DNA of 64,000 nt from Medakamo hakoo (lineage: Eukaryota; Chlorophyta; Trebouxiophyceae; Coccomyxaceae): positions 124,001-188,000 of the forward strand of contig CP089462.1 of the NCBI GenBank assembly GCA_026636295.1. Reading direction: 5' to 3'. The notes below the pieces were generated by a model. The model had not been told where the DNA came from. It saw only the letters and a list, made by a program, of their open reading frames with translations, and searched no databases. Positions 26,401 to 35,690 of this stretch are shown piece by piece. Made by a program: the position numbers and the translations under genes. Position 1 is the first letter of the stretch; each line of letters begins with the position of its first letter.

Positions 26401-29400
26401 AGCAGGAGGCGGCCCTGCGGGTCCATGGCCGCCGCTTCCGCCGGGCTGAGGCGGAAGGCCGGCGCGTCGAGCGAGGCCAGCAGCTCAGACGGCAGCCAGG
26501 CGGCGTGGCGGACGTACGAGCAGCCGGGCGGGGAGGGGGCGGACGTGAACAGGGGCTCGGCATCCCACCGGTCCAGCGGCGTGGCGGACACGGGGTCGGA
26601 CGGCGTGGCGGCCAGGCGGGCCAGGCCGGCCAGGCCGGCGTCGGCCGCGCCGGGGAAGGCGGCCGACGCGGCGATGACCTCGACGGACGACGGCGGCGAC
26701 GCGGAGGTGGCGGGTGCGGGGAGAGGCGCCGGCACCGGCGGCTGGGATGATGCCGGCCCGCCGCCGTCCTGGCGCCTCTCCACGTTCCGCCGCCCCGCCA
26801 CCAGCCCCGCCACGTGGTCGGCGACGCCGGCCGCGGTCGCAAAATCGTACGCCAGGGAGGCCGGCAGGGCGGGGAGGGCGAGCGCGGCCGCGAGGCCGTT
26901 GCGCAGGTCGACGGCGGCCAGGGAGTCCAGGCCGACGGACGAGAGGGGGGCGGACGGGTCGGCGGCCGCGGCGGGGAGGACGGTTGCGATGGCAGCCATG
27001 GCCGTGGCGCGGGCGGACGCAAAGGAAGAAGAGGGCGGTGCAGGCGCGGAGGACGGGGCCGGCCCAGCCACTGCACCCGCGCTCTCCTCCTCCTCTTCCG
27101 CCCGCGCAAACTCGCCGTACAGCCCGCCCGCAGCCGGCCGCACCGCATCCCACAGGAAGACGTTGCCGACTGTGAGAGGGAGGTCTCCATGCGCCCCGCT
27201 CATCACGTCCTCGCACGCCGCGATGCCGGTGGCGGGGGGCAGGGCGCCCAAGCCCGCCCGCGCGGCGCGCGCGGCAAAGCCCGCCACGCGGGTCGCCATG
27301 CCGCCGCCACCGCCCCACGCGCCCCACTGGGTGGCCGACGTCGGCGTGCCCGCGGCAGACGCAGCCACCGCCCACGCGTCCAGGGCCGCGTTGGCGGCAG
27401 CGTACGCGCCCTGGCCGCCGGACCCGGCAAAGGCGGCAAGCGAGCTCATGGAATGCCAGGCCGCGAGGGGGTGGGCGGCGGACGCGGCCGCCAGGCGCGC
27501 GCCGCCACCCGCTTTGGCGCCGCCCTCGGCCCGGATGCCGGCCAGGGTGGCGTTGGCCAAGACGGACGGGGACAGGACGGCGCTGGCGTGGATGATGGAC
27601 CGCAGGCGGGCGTGGGGGCTGCCAGCGGTACCCAGCCCCGCCGCCGCTTCGGCCCTCGACCCCGCGTCGCACCGGACGAGCGTCACGAGGGCGTGGGACG
27701 GGCGCGGCCCGCCCAGGACACGAAGGACAGCGCAGTCGTCAGGTGAGGCCCTGCCCGTCCGGCCCAGCAGGGTCAGGCGGGCGGGGGTGCGCGAGGCGTG
27801 AAGGATCCACAGGCCGAGGAGCGAGCCGACCGCGCCCGTGCCGCCGGAGATGGCGGCGCACGCCGCGACCGTGGCCGGGTCGGCTGCCGCGGGTTGACGG
27901 CCCCGCGGCGGCGCACGCAGCAGGCGGGACTCGTACGCCGCGCCCGCGCACACGGCGCCCGGCTCGGCCGCCCGCCCGGCGTCGGCGGGGGAAGCTCGGG
28001 CGGCCGCGCCCGGGGCCGTGTCCAGCGCCGTCCAGGCGCTGCCCGGTTGTTCGGCCGCCGCGACACGCAGCACGGCGGCCACGGCAGCCGCGGCCGTCAG
28101 GCGGCGCAGGCGCGGCTCACGCGCAGGCGAGACAGCCGCGCAGGTCGACGCCAGGCCGCCGGACGTGTGCAGTGCGGCCGACGCGGACGGCAGGCCAGCT
28201 GCGACGGCGGCCGCGACCGCGCGCGCCGCCGCGGCCGTGGCGGGGCCGCCGGCGGGGAGGGGAATTGACGCGGCCGGCGTGACGAGGGCATGGCGCCGCG
28301 GTCGGCGACGTTGCCCGCGCCCAGCCGGTGCCCGCACCCGCCAGTCGACGGCGTACAGGCAGTCGGACGCGAGGGGAGGGGCGGGTGGCCGGGCGAGCGC
28401 ACCCCCAACCCCCACCTCAGCTGCCGCCCGCACTTCCTTGGCCACCAGGCCCGCGACGACCGTGCCTGACGGCCCACCCAGGGTGTGCCACGTCTCCCAG
28501 TCGGGCCCGGGCACGCGCTCGCAGGACGCCCAGCCCTGGGTGAGAGCGGTCGAGGGCGGCAGGAACGCGCGCGCGCCTGCGACGACCCGGGTGGGAGGAG
28601 GCGAAGCCTCTCCGCCTCCGCCCGCCGCGGCGGGGCCCAGCTGCATGGCGGCGTCCGTGGCGGCGGGCGGGCAGGCAAAGCCGTCCCGGCCCAGGCCGGC
28701 CGGGCAGATGGAGCCGACCCAGGCGTGGGAGGGTGGGCGTGGGGCGGGGCGGGCGAGGGGGTGGCGAGCGGCGGCAGCGCTGCCGCCATCCACCCCCACC
28801 CCCACCGCCACCGCCACCGCTTTCAAGCAGGGCCTCGGGCCAGACCCCAGGCTGACTTCACCAGTCGCCAGCGACACGGTTGCTTCTAAGGTGGGTGGCG
28901 TCGGCGCGAGCAGGACGGGCGACGGCAGGGCGACGCCGGCCAAGCCCGGGCGGCTGCCCGGCGCGTCGCCGTCCGGGCCAGTGGAGAGCGCAGCGACTGC
29001 CGCGGCCGCCGCCTCCATCATGGCCGCGCCCGGAAGCAGGCCACGCCCTGCCACGACGTGGTCGGACAGGTGAGCGAGCGCAGGGACCGCCAGGACCGCC
29101 GTGAAGCGGGCGGCGGTGGGCGAGGGCGCGAGCGCAGCCGACCACAGCAGCGCTGACGGAGGCGGGGCGGGCCACGCGCGCGCGCGCGACCACGGCAGTG
29201 GAGGCGCGGCGGCGGGCCCACCCCTGCCACCGCTCACAAACAGGGCGTGCGCATTCACGCCCGACATGCCAAACGAGGACGTGCCGGTCAGAGGGGCGTC
29301 GTGTGACGGCGCCAGCCCCGCCCCACACCGCGGCACCGCCGGAGTGGACGAGCCCGCGCCCTTCCAGTCCCGCCCCAGCGCCGCGCTCACGTACGGGTTG

Positions 29401-32400
29401 AGGGCTTTGCAGTGGAGGAGGGGGGGTGCGGTGCGGGCGCGCGAGGCTGCCAGGGCTGCCAGCGCGCCGTGCACGCCGGCCGCGCCTTCCGTGTGGCCGT
29501 ACACGGCTTTGGCGGAGGTCAGTGCCACCCGCCCCCCGGGCGCGCCGCCGGCGAGCGCGTCGCCCAGGCCGCCGACTTCGATGGGGTCGCCCAGCGGCGT
29601 GCCCGTGCCGTGCAGCGCAACGGCGGTCAGGGAAGATGGAGCGGCGTGTCCGTCAGCCAGGGCTGCGCGCACGACCGCGGCCTGTGCGGGCCCGGACGGC
29701 GCCGTCAGGCCGGACGAGGTGCCGGCCTGGTTGACGGCCGACCCGGCAAGCAGGGCGAGCGGGGGCGGCGACGCGGACGCGGACGCGGCGGCGGACGCGC
29801 GCCCGCCCAAGACCATGAGGGCGACGCCCTCGCCGCGGCCGTAGCCGTCGGCGGCCGCGTCCAGGGACGCGCACCGGCCGGTCGGGGACAGGGCGCCCAG
29901 CACGGCCATGCGCGCGCCCGTGTCGGGGAGGAGGAGCAGGTTGACGCCGCCCGCCAGGGCGGCGGCCGCGTCGGCCGCGCCCAGCGCGCGGCGGGCCAGG
30001 TGGGCCGCGACCAGGGAGGAGGAGCAGGCCGTGTCCAGGCCCACGCACGGCCCGGCCAGGCCCAGCGCAAAGGACACCCGGCCGGCCATGAAGTGCAGGC
30101 CGGACCCGGTGAGGACGGCCGCCGTTTCCGGGACGCCCAGGAGGGCTTGCAGGGCAGGAAACTCCTGCCACACGCAGCCGATGAAGACGCCGACGGGGGC
30201 GTTGCCCTCCGGCCCGCCGCCGCCCACCCCAGCCGCGCTGGCCAGGGCTTCCACCGCAGTCTCTAGCAGCAGGCGCTGCTGCGGGTCCAGCGACGCCGCT
30301 TCCGCGCCGCTTTTGCCCATGCGGAAGGCCGCGGCGTCAAAGGCGGCCGGGTCGGACGGCAACAGCGCCGCAAAGCGCGGGTGGCGGGCGCGCGTGTCGG
30401 ACGGCGGGGTGGCCCGCCTCCCGCTCGCGTCCCCGACGCCCGCGTCCGCGTCCCACCGGGTGAGGGGGAGCGCGCGGACGGGGTCGGCCCCGGAGAAGAG
30501 GGCCGGCAGGGCGAGTGGGTGGGCGGTCGTCGCGCTCCACCGCCCCGGCAGGGAGGCCGCGAGGCCAGTGATGGGCGTGGGCGTGGACGCGGCCGCACCG
30601 GACGCCGCCCGCTCCAGGCGAGCTGCTAAGCCTGCACCTGCGAGTGGGAGGGGAGTGTGAGTTGGGAGGGCGGGCCTGCCCCCACCGCCAGCCGCCGCGA
30701 CGACGCCCGCGGCTAGGGCTGCAAGCGTAGGGTGGTCGAACGCGGCCGTGGCCGGCAAGTCCACACCCCACCGGCCTTCCACCCTGTTGCGCAGTTCCAC
30801 GGCGGCGATGGAGTCCAGGCCGACCGTGGAAAGCGGGGCGTCGGGCGAGGGAGGGGCGGGCAGGCCGAGGAGCGAGGCGAGGATGGCGGACAGTTCTGCT
30901 TGGACAGTCGCGGGGTTGAGGGCGGGGGAGGCTGGTGGCGGGTGAGGGGGGGCAGGCACGGCGGCGGCGGCGGTGGGCGCAGTGGCGGCAGTGGGAGCAG
31001 TGGCGGCGGCGGGCGCAGTGGCGGCGGGGACGGCCCCTCCGCCCGCGCCCGCTGCTGCCCTGGCCGCAATGAAGCGGGCGAGCGTGCGTGGGGTGGGGTG
31101 GTCAAAGACCGCGGTCGCGGGCAGGTCGACGCCAAAGTCGGCGGCCAGGCCGTCGCGGAGCTCGACGGCGGCGATGGAGTCTAAGCCCGCGGCAGTGAGC
31201 GGGGCGGCCGGGTCGATGGCGGAGGGGGATGCCGCGCCCAGCAGGCCGGCGACGAGGGCGAGGACGCGGGCCAGGACGGCTGCCTCGGTCGGGCCGGCGG
31301 TGGAGGTGGGGGGGCCTGGCTCGGCGCGCGGCGCCGGGCCGGCGCGCGCCACCGCTCCCACCTCCGCCTCCGCCTTGCCTCCCGCCCGGCGCAGTGTGAT
31401 GACGCCGTCGCTCAAGCCCGCGATCACAGCCTGGCGGGCGAGCAGGCGCGGGCGGGCGGGGACGCCGGCAGCGCCTAGCACGGTCACCCGCCGGAACCCG
31501 GCCGCCCGGAATTCGGCCGCCCACCGGCCCGCGTCCAGGATGGGGGAGCCGGGCAGCCGGCGGTGGGCGTCGACGGGCGCCCACCACCCCGCCGTTTGCC
31601 CAAAGGTCAGGGTCAGGAACAGCGTCTTCGCCGCCAGCTCGTTGGCCAGGAGCAGGCCGCCGGAGCGCAGGCACGCTTTGCACGCTGCGAGCGTGGCGCC
31701 GATGTCCGTGGTCGCGTGCAGGACGTTGGTGGCGAGCACGACGTCAAAGGAGCCGGGGACGATGCCTTGGCCCTCCAAGTCGCCTTCCACGTCCAGCGTG
31801 CGGAAGGCCGCGAACGGGTGGGACGGGCCGTAGGTGCGGCGGCCGTACGCGACGAGCGCGGGCGACAGGTCGGTGTAAGTGAAGGAGACGGGCCGGCCCT
31901 CGCTCGACGCCGCCAGGGGCGCGAGGGCGGACAGGACGGGCTCCGACGTGCCGCCGGACCCAGACCCGATTTCCAGGACGCGGAACGGTGGGAGCGGGGC
32001 GGGCGGGCCGCTGCCGCCGCCGCGCTCCCCGCCGCCGCCACAGCCCGTCGCGCGCGCAAACGCGACGACGGCCGCGGCCAGCTGCGCGTTGAACGGCGCG
32101 GAGACGAGCGGGTCTTTGTAGACGGGCTCCACCAGGTGGGGGGACCCGCCCGGGAACATGGCGTCGGCAAAGCCTGCGCGGCCGGTGATGACGGCGGGCA
32201 GGGCGGCGGCGCACGGGCCCAGGAGGCGCGCGGCCGCGGCTGTGGCCGGGTGGGCGGCCAGCGCTGCGCCCTCGGCGGAGAGAGCAGCCGCGTCGGCCGA
32301 CGGTAGGACGGCTGGAGACGACAGCCCGCCGCCAATGTCACGCACAAACAAGCCCCCGCGCATGCCCGCCTCCACCATTTCGGCCAGCAGGGCCTGGTAG

Positions 32401-35400
32401 GCCGGCGTGACGGCCGCACGCAGGGCGGCCAGGTCGACGGGAGTGGATGGCCCGGCCGCGTACGCGCCCAGTTCCGTAAACGCCCGGCCCAGCAGTGCCG
32501 TCGCCCAGGCTTCAAAGCGGACGTCCGCGTCGGCCGCGTCGGCGGGGAGGGCGTCGGCCAGAGGCAGGGTGGCCAGGGTGTCGTCAAAGGACGGGGGCGG
32601 GTCGGGGACACGCCCGGCGGGGAGGGTGGTGGTCGCAGGTGTCGCGCTCGTCGCGGGCGCGGCCGCCGCCGCCGGCGCGGCTGCGAGCGGCGCGGCCACG
32701 ACGCCCGACACGGTGCAGGCGGGCGTGCCGGGAGTGACAGCCCACGGAGAGTGCGAGCGCCCACCCCCGCCCACCATGCAGCTGGTGGAGACGGTGGAGC
32801 CGGGCGCAGCGCCGGGAGCGGCAGTTGCGGCCGCCCAGCCGGGCGACGCGCCGCCGCCGCCGCCACCACCACGCGGCGCGTACGACGCCAGGCCCGTCGA
32901 CACTAAAACCTCAGCCGCATCGGGCGCACGCAGCGCCGCAGCCGCGTGGATGCACGCATCCCCCACGGCCGGGTGCGTCCAAAAGCCAGGGGCCGGTGTG
33001 AGTGGGGCGGCGACGGACGCGGTGGTCGCGCGCGGCGGCCGCGGCGGCGCGTGTGTGAGGGCGTGGCGGCGGCGGTCGCGCAGTGGGGGCGCGGCGGCCG
33101 TCCCTCCGCTCACCGCCGCCACCACGTCTAGCCGTCCAGCAGCGTGAACAGCGTGTCCACTGGTCACGCGCACGCCACCCGTCGCCAGGTCGACCGTCAC
33201 GACGGCTGCCGCAAGAGCCTGGACGCGCAGCGGGGCGGAGAGAGACACGCCACACACCGCGAGCGGGCAGGTCGGGTCGCCCCCACCCGCCGCGCCGACC
33301 AAGGCCACGCCGGCAGCGAGCGCGGCCTCGCACAGGGCCGCAGCAGGCACAATGGCGCCAAACCGGCCGACGCCATGGTCGCCCAGCCAGGCCAGGGACG
33401 GCGTGGCCGCCAGACGCGGCAGGGTGAAAGTCGCAGTGGACGGCCCTGCGGCGCTGGCGGCCAGCAGCAGCGGGTGGGCGGACACCTGCCACCAGAACCG
33501 GCGGTGCAGCCAGGGCTGCGGGCGTGGCGGCGGCCGCGGCGGGCCAGACCCGGCCGGCAGCAGGAGCGCGTGGCCGTTGGTGCCCTGGTACGCGAACGCC
33601 GACACGCCGACGGCGGAGCCGGGCCGGGCGGCTCCGGCCGCGGCGGGCGACCGGCGGGCGGCAAAACCGCCGCCGCTGCCTACCGCGGCCGCCACGTGCG
33701 GGTTGACGGTCGTCAGGCCGGGAAACGTGTGCACGCCCACACCAGACAGGCGCGCCACGGCAGCCGCCAAGCCCACTGCCCCCGCCGCCGGCTCCGTGTG
33801 CAGCAGGCGGGCCTTGGCCGCGGTGGCGGTGAGGGGGGTGGGTGTCGTGCGCAGCACCGCGCGCGCCGCACCCACCTCGATCGGGTCGCCCAGCGGCGTG
33901 CCCGTCCCGTGCATTTCCAGGCCAATGACGGCGGCGGCAGGCAGCGACGCAGAGCCCAGGGCCGCACGCAGCACGGCTTGTTGGGCGGGGCCGGACGGCG
34001 CCGTCAGCGCACCGGACCGGCCGTCCTGGTTGACGGCCGACCCGGCGAGCAGGGCGAGCGTGGGTCCGCCGCCGTCAGTCCCGGCGGTGGTCGCCGCCAC
34101 CCACCCGGCCCGCAACAGCAGGACCACGCACGCTTCACCGCGGGCGTACCCATCCGCGACCGCGTCCAGGGTCTTGCACCGCCCGTCCTCGGCCAGCATG
34201 CCGGCCTTGGCCAGGACGGCCGGCGTCTCGGAGCGGAGGGTCAGGTTGACGCCCGCGGCCAGGGCGAGCGAGCAGGGCGTGGCCGACGAGGGGGAGGTGA
34301 AGGCACTGGCGCACAGGTGGGCGGCGACCAGGGAGGCGGAGCAGGCGGTGTCGATGGCGACGCACGGGCCCTGTGGTGGGAGATGGGGGTGGGGACGGGG
34401 TGTGAGGGCGCGTGCCGCATCCAGACCCTCCCCCGCCCCACCCACCGCCCCACCCACCCTCCCTGCCCGCCTCTCCCAGCCACACGACGCACCTTCAGCC
34501 CCAGGCAAAAGGACACCCGCCCACACGCGGCCGACAGCGTGCCGGACGTCGCGGAAAAGGCGGTCAGCCCGCCGCTCCCCGCCACGTTCAGGTAATATTC
34601 GGTGTAGGAAATGCCGACGGCGACGGCCACGTCGGGCGGTGGCTGCGCGGCGCCGAAGCCGAAGCCGCCGTCCGCGAGCGCGGACGCGCACCCTTCCAGC
34701 AACAGGCGCTGTTGGGGGTCGAGGGCGGCCGCTTCAGGCGGGGCGATGGAAAAGGCGGCGGCATCGAAAGCGGCGGCGCCGGGCAGGAAGGCGCCGAACC
34801 GTTTGGGGCGGGTGGCACGGTCGAACCAGCCGGCGTCCGCAGCCCACCTGTGGAGTGGAGTGGAGTGGGGTGAGGCAGTTAAGCAAGTGAGAGGGTGCCG
34901 CTTTGCCCGTGCGCTTCGCCGGTGCGGAGCTCTCCTCCGGCCCCCCGCCACCCCCCGCATCACGTCGCACGCACCGGCTGGGTGGGACCAGGCGCGCCGC
35001 ATCGCCCACATCCGGGCCGCCGGCCGTGGGGGAGGCGGCTTTAAAAGAGATGGCCGCGACTGCGGTGGGTTGTGTCAGTGACGCCGGCGTGTCAGTGGCC
35101 AGGGCGCGCGGGACGGCCACGGGCGGAGGTGCGGCCACGGCCCGGCTGGAGCTGGGTGTGTGCGCCCGGGCGGGCACGGGCTTGCGCGGAGCAGCAGGGG
35201 GCGCGGTGACGGCGGTGGCGCGGCGCGGCGGCGGGGGTGGGGCGTCCGACCCGGACGAGGCGGTGCCGGTGTCCTCGGTCTCACTGCCGGTCCAGGACCC
35301 GGCGTCCGAGCCGGTGTAGGATTCAGACCCGGATTCCGAGTAGGAGGAGGCGCTGGAAGAAGCAGGCGTGGAAGGGTGCGGCGAGGCGGGTGGTGCCTGT

Positions 35401-35528
35401 TGCGGCCGCGGCGGCGGCAGCGGCGGCGCTGGAGCGGCTGGTTGTGCCTCCCGCCGGCGCCGGCGGCTGCCGCTGCTGCGACGCCCGCTTGCCTCGCTGG
35501 TCGAGGCCAGCAGAGCGCGGGCGTCCAT
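1..35528 (-). CDS. Giant modular type I polyketide synthase, acyltransferase-less; C-terminal part beyond left edge
   Basis: Multimodular PKS that would extend a thioester-bound chain on ACP domains. Exons on the minus strand: 35528-34975, 34847-34493 and 34370 to at least base 1. The splices restore frame (CG|G gives Arg of VPPSRWAADAG; AAG|GGC leads to GPCVAIDTACSAS). Exon 3 is one frame through nine KS active-site cysteines (codons starting at 34343, 30026, 26177, 21458, 17783, 13754, 9698, 5747, 1907; all congruent modulo 3). Of some thirty TTA/CTA/TCA triplets I checked on the plus strand, none falls in frame. Start ATG 35528 sits in an ACCACCATGG context. No loading CoA-ligase or AT domain is seen, and no GHSxG serine-hydrolase motif was noticed, so malonyl units must come from a separate enzyme. 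About 11,759 codons are in the window. Multimodular PKSs are known from green algae and haptophytes. The end of the chain, including any release domain, lies off the window. Confidence 0.93.
2580..6240 (-). other. PKS module 8: KS - DH - KR - ACP
   Basis: KS8 has AVDTACSSALVAAH (Cys 5747) and ends FAFQGTNAHALL near 4,965. DH8 has HLVRGTAILP near 4,760 and MDGAMQ near 4,310. KR8 has ATGGTSGIGAL near 3,645 and SLSGLTGTPGQAAYAAAN near 3,215. A polyproline linker encoded by a (CCGCCT)n repeat (about 2,862-2,897) precedes ACP8, which has MAAGLDSLGAVELRDVLAAR near 2,720. Expected product step: a double bond. Confidence 0.87.
2862..2897 (+). repeat. Hexanucleotide repeat encoding a polyproline linker in the PKS
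   Basis: Six or so copies of GGAGGC on the plus strand. In the PKS frame (minus) this is polyproline and links KR8 to ACP8. The other two minus frames would read Arg-Leu or Ser-Ala, so the repeat also agrees with the chosen frame. Confidence 0.8.
6340..10270 (-). other. PKS module 7: KS - inactive DH fold - KR (variant type) - ACP
   Basis: KS7 has AVDTACSASLVAAH (Cys 9698) and ends FGMSGVNAHAI near 8,920. The DH position reads WLCAGGAGAAP, with Leu where the catalytic His should be. KR7 has LILGGTRGLGLV near 7,400 and TSAAWSQAGAGHYAAGN near 6,985, the same subtype as KR4. ACP7 is atypical at the attachment site: GAFDSLSAVEAAS (about 6,450) instead of GLDSLGAVELR, but the Ser is kept. Expected product step: a beta-hydroxyl. 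Confidence 0.86.
10289..10335 (+). repeat. Short tandem repeat in the PKS linker before KS7
   Basis: About three copies of a 16-base unit (GGAGGCTGGAGGGCGG with variation). On the minus strand it encodes Pro-Pro-Ala-Leu-Gln-like repeats in the linker between ACP6 and KS7. Confidence 0.6.
10420..14300 (-). other. PKS module 6: KS - DH - KR - ACP
   Basis: KS6 has TDTACSSSLV (Cys 13754) and ends FGMSGTNAHAL near 12,985. DH6 has HAVRGTPLLP near 12,770 and DAALHAGLAL near 12,290. KR6 has VGGTGGLGGL near 11,580 and ASVAALIGSPGQAAYAAAN near 11,160. ACP6 has SGLDSLGAVELRDALAGRFG near 10,600. Between ACP6 and KS7 lies a Glu-rich then Pro-Leu-Gln-rich linker that includes a short tandem repeat (10,289-10,335). 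Expected product step: a double bond. Confidence 0.87.
14440..18250 (-). other. PKS module 5: KS - DH - KR - ACP
   Basis: KS5 has AVDTACSSALVAAH (Cys 17783), a HTEPAAGAVGLA block and FAFQGTNAHAV near 17,010. DH5 has the full motif HVIRGLALLP near 16,790 and LDAGTH near 16,380. A Pro-Ala repeat linker (16,081-16,135) separates it from the KR structural half. KR5 has ITGGAGGLGRL near 15,520 and SSVSALVAPTGQANYAAAN near 15,130. ACP5 has GLDSMGAVELRRSLQ near 14,580. Expected product step: a double bond. Confidence 0.87.
18340..21950 (-). other. PKS module 4: KS - inactive DH fold - KR (variant type) - ACP
   Basis: KS4 has AVDTACSSALVATH (Cys 21458), KARTAHAEAAAG for the second His and ends FAFQGTNAHAL near 20,725. 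The following DH-like segment has GTLRTAALFP where HxxxGxxxxP belongs, so the catalytic His is absent. KR4 differs from most others: its loop is VVVVGGSRGLG (19,435) and its catalytic block is TSAAWSQAGAGAYAAAN (19,005). ACP4 has AGLDSLGAVELAAAIAR (18,470). Expected product step: a retained beta-hydroxyl. Module 7 has the same layout and the same KR subtype. Confidence 0.86.
22000..26680 (-). other. PKS module 3: KS - DH (altered) - ER - KR - ACP
   Basis: This is the only module in the window with an enoylreductase. KS3 has the active site HTACSSS (His instead of the usual Asp, Cys at 26177) and ends in FGMSGVNAHAL. DH3 reads HVVTDKAILP, with Asp in place of the motif Gly, and DAALH as second motif. 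ER shows GLNFRDVLNVLGMYPG near 24,040 and the nucleotide loop QAGAGGVGLAALDV near 23,710. KR3 has VTGGLGALGG near 23,080 and SSASVLGSPGQASYAAAN near 22,640. ACP3 has GLDSLGAVELRNALAARFG near 22,130. If DH3 works the step gives a saturated carbon pair; if not, the ER has no substrate. Confidence 0.87.
26790..30470 (-). other. PKS module 2: KS - DH - KR - ACP
   Basis: KS2 has Cys in DTACSSS (30026), HGTGTPLGDPIE near 29,600 and the ending FGMSGVNAHAL near 29,260. DH2 has the full motif HVVAGRGLLP near 29,060 and TDAAMQ near 28,640. KR2 has the NADPH loop GGTGAVG near 27,850 and the catalytic block SMSSLAAFAGSGGQGAYAAAN near 27,420. ACP2 carries VGLDSLAAVDLR near 26,930. Expected product step: beta-reduction and dehydration to a double bond. 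The linkers are Ala/Val- and Pro-rich. Confidence 0.88.
30690..35030 (-). other. PKS module 1: KS - DH-like - C-methyltransferase - ACP - ACP (no KR)
   Basis: KS1 spans the two introns. Its active Cys is in DTACSAS (34343) and its first His in MHGTGTPLGDPIEV; it ends with FAYQGTNGHAL. A DH-like fold follows with a shifted motif (DHGVGRFGAIVP, one residue too long and Arg where Gly is expected) but keeps HPAVGDACIH. The methyltransferase shows the SAM loop VLEIGSGSGGTSEPV near 31,970 and the C-methyltransferase-type tail LTLTFGQTAGWW near 31,600. Two carrier domains follow, both with GLDSIAAVELR (about 31,190 and 30,820), joined by an Ala-Thr-Pro repeat linker. There is no ketoreductase. If it acts as the first module it would give an alpha-methyl, beta-keto starter intermediate. 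Confidence 0.85.
34975..35528 (-). other. PKS exon 1: Ser/Pro-rich low-complexity N-terminus and degenerate start of KS1
   Basis: This 184-codon exon begins MDARALLASTSEASGRR. It continues with Pro/Ala-rich sequence and a stretch rich in Ser, Gly, Asp and Glu around residues 65-95 (YSESGSESYTGSDAGSWTG), then more low complexity. Its last 30 residues (AVAAISFKAASPTAGG to LVPPSR) take the place of the usual KS opening (IAIVGMSCRLPGG to VPPSRW), but the glycine-methionine-cysteine signature is missing. No signal or transit peptide is obvious. The donor is GTGCGTGCG. The acidic Ser-rich segment could be a phosphorylation or protein-interaction tail; that is inference only. Confidence 0.75.
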
Positions 35529-35690
35529 GGTGGTTGCGTGTGTGTGGGAGAGAGTGTGGTGGGCGCGTTGGCGCGGGGCAGGCGCGGGGCAGGCGCCCGT
35601 CTTAACTGAAGGAGTGCGGGTTGGTGCACGCCTCCCCGTTTGAGCGGCAGACGCACGAAAAAAAAAACACGCCGCTCGCGCGCCCTTTGA
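35529..35690. promoter_or_regulatory. Bidirectional promoter region between the PKS and ZSWIM7
   Basis: These 162 bases separate the PKS start codon (minus) from the ZSWIM7 start codon (plus). They hold a run of ten A at 35,658-35,667, 23 bases before the ZSWIM7 ATG, and GT/CA-rich sequence next to the PKS start. No TATA box is obvious. The 5' UTRs of both genes must be short or overlap here. Confidence 0.5.

Noticed and set aside
1-34370. Many long plus-strand and off-frame open frames across the PKS
   Set aside because: They are by-products of very high GC content. None shows family motifs, their residues are mostly Arg, Ala, Pro and Gly, and the PKS frame alone gives all KS, DH, KR and ACP signatures.
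1-35528. Bacterial (actinomycete) origin or contamination of the PKS
   Set aside because: High GC and modular layout suggest it, but two spliceosomal introns join in phase inside KS1, and the gene sits 162 bases from the intron-bearing ZSWIM7 gene on the same sequence.
1-35528. Fatty-acid or polyunsaturated fatty-acid synthase
   Set aside because: Nine KS modules with varied DH, KR, ER and MT content are a modular PKS layout. PUFA synthases have few KS domains and tandem ACP arrays.
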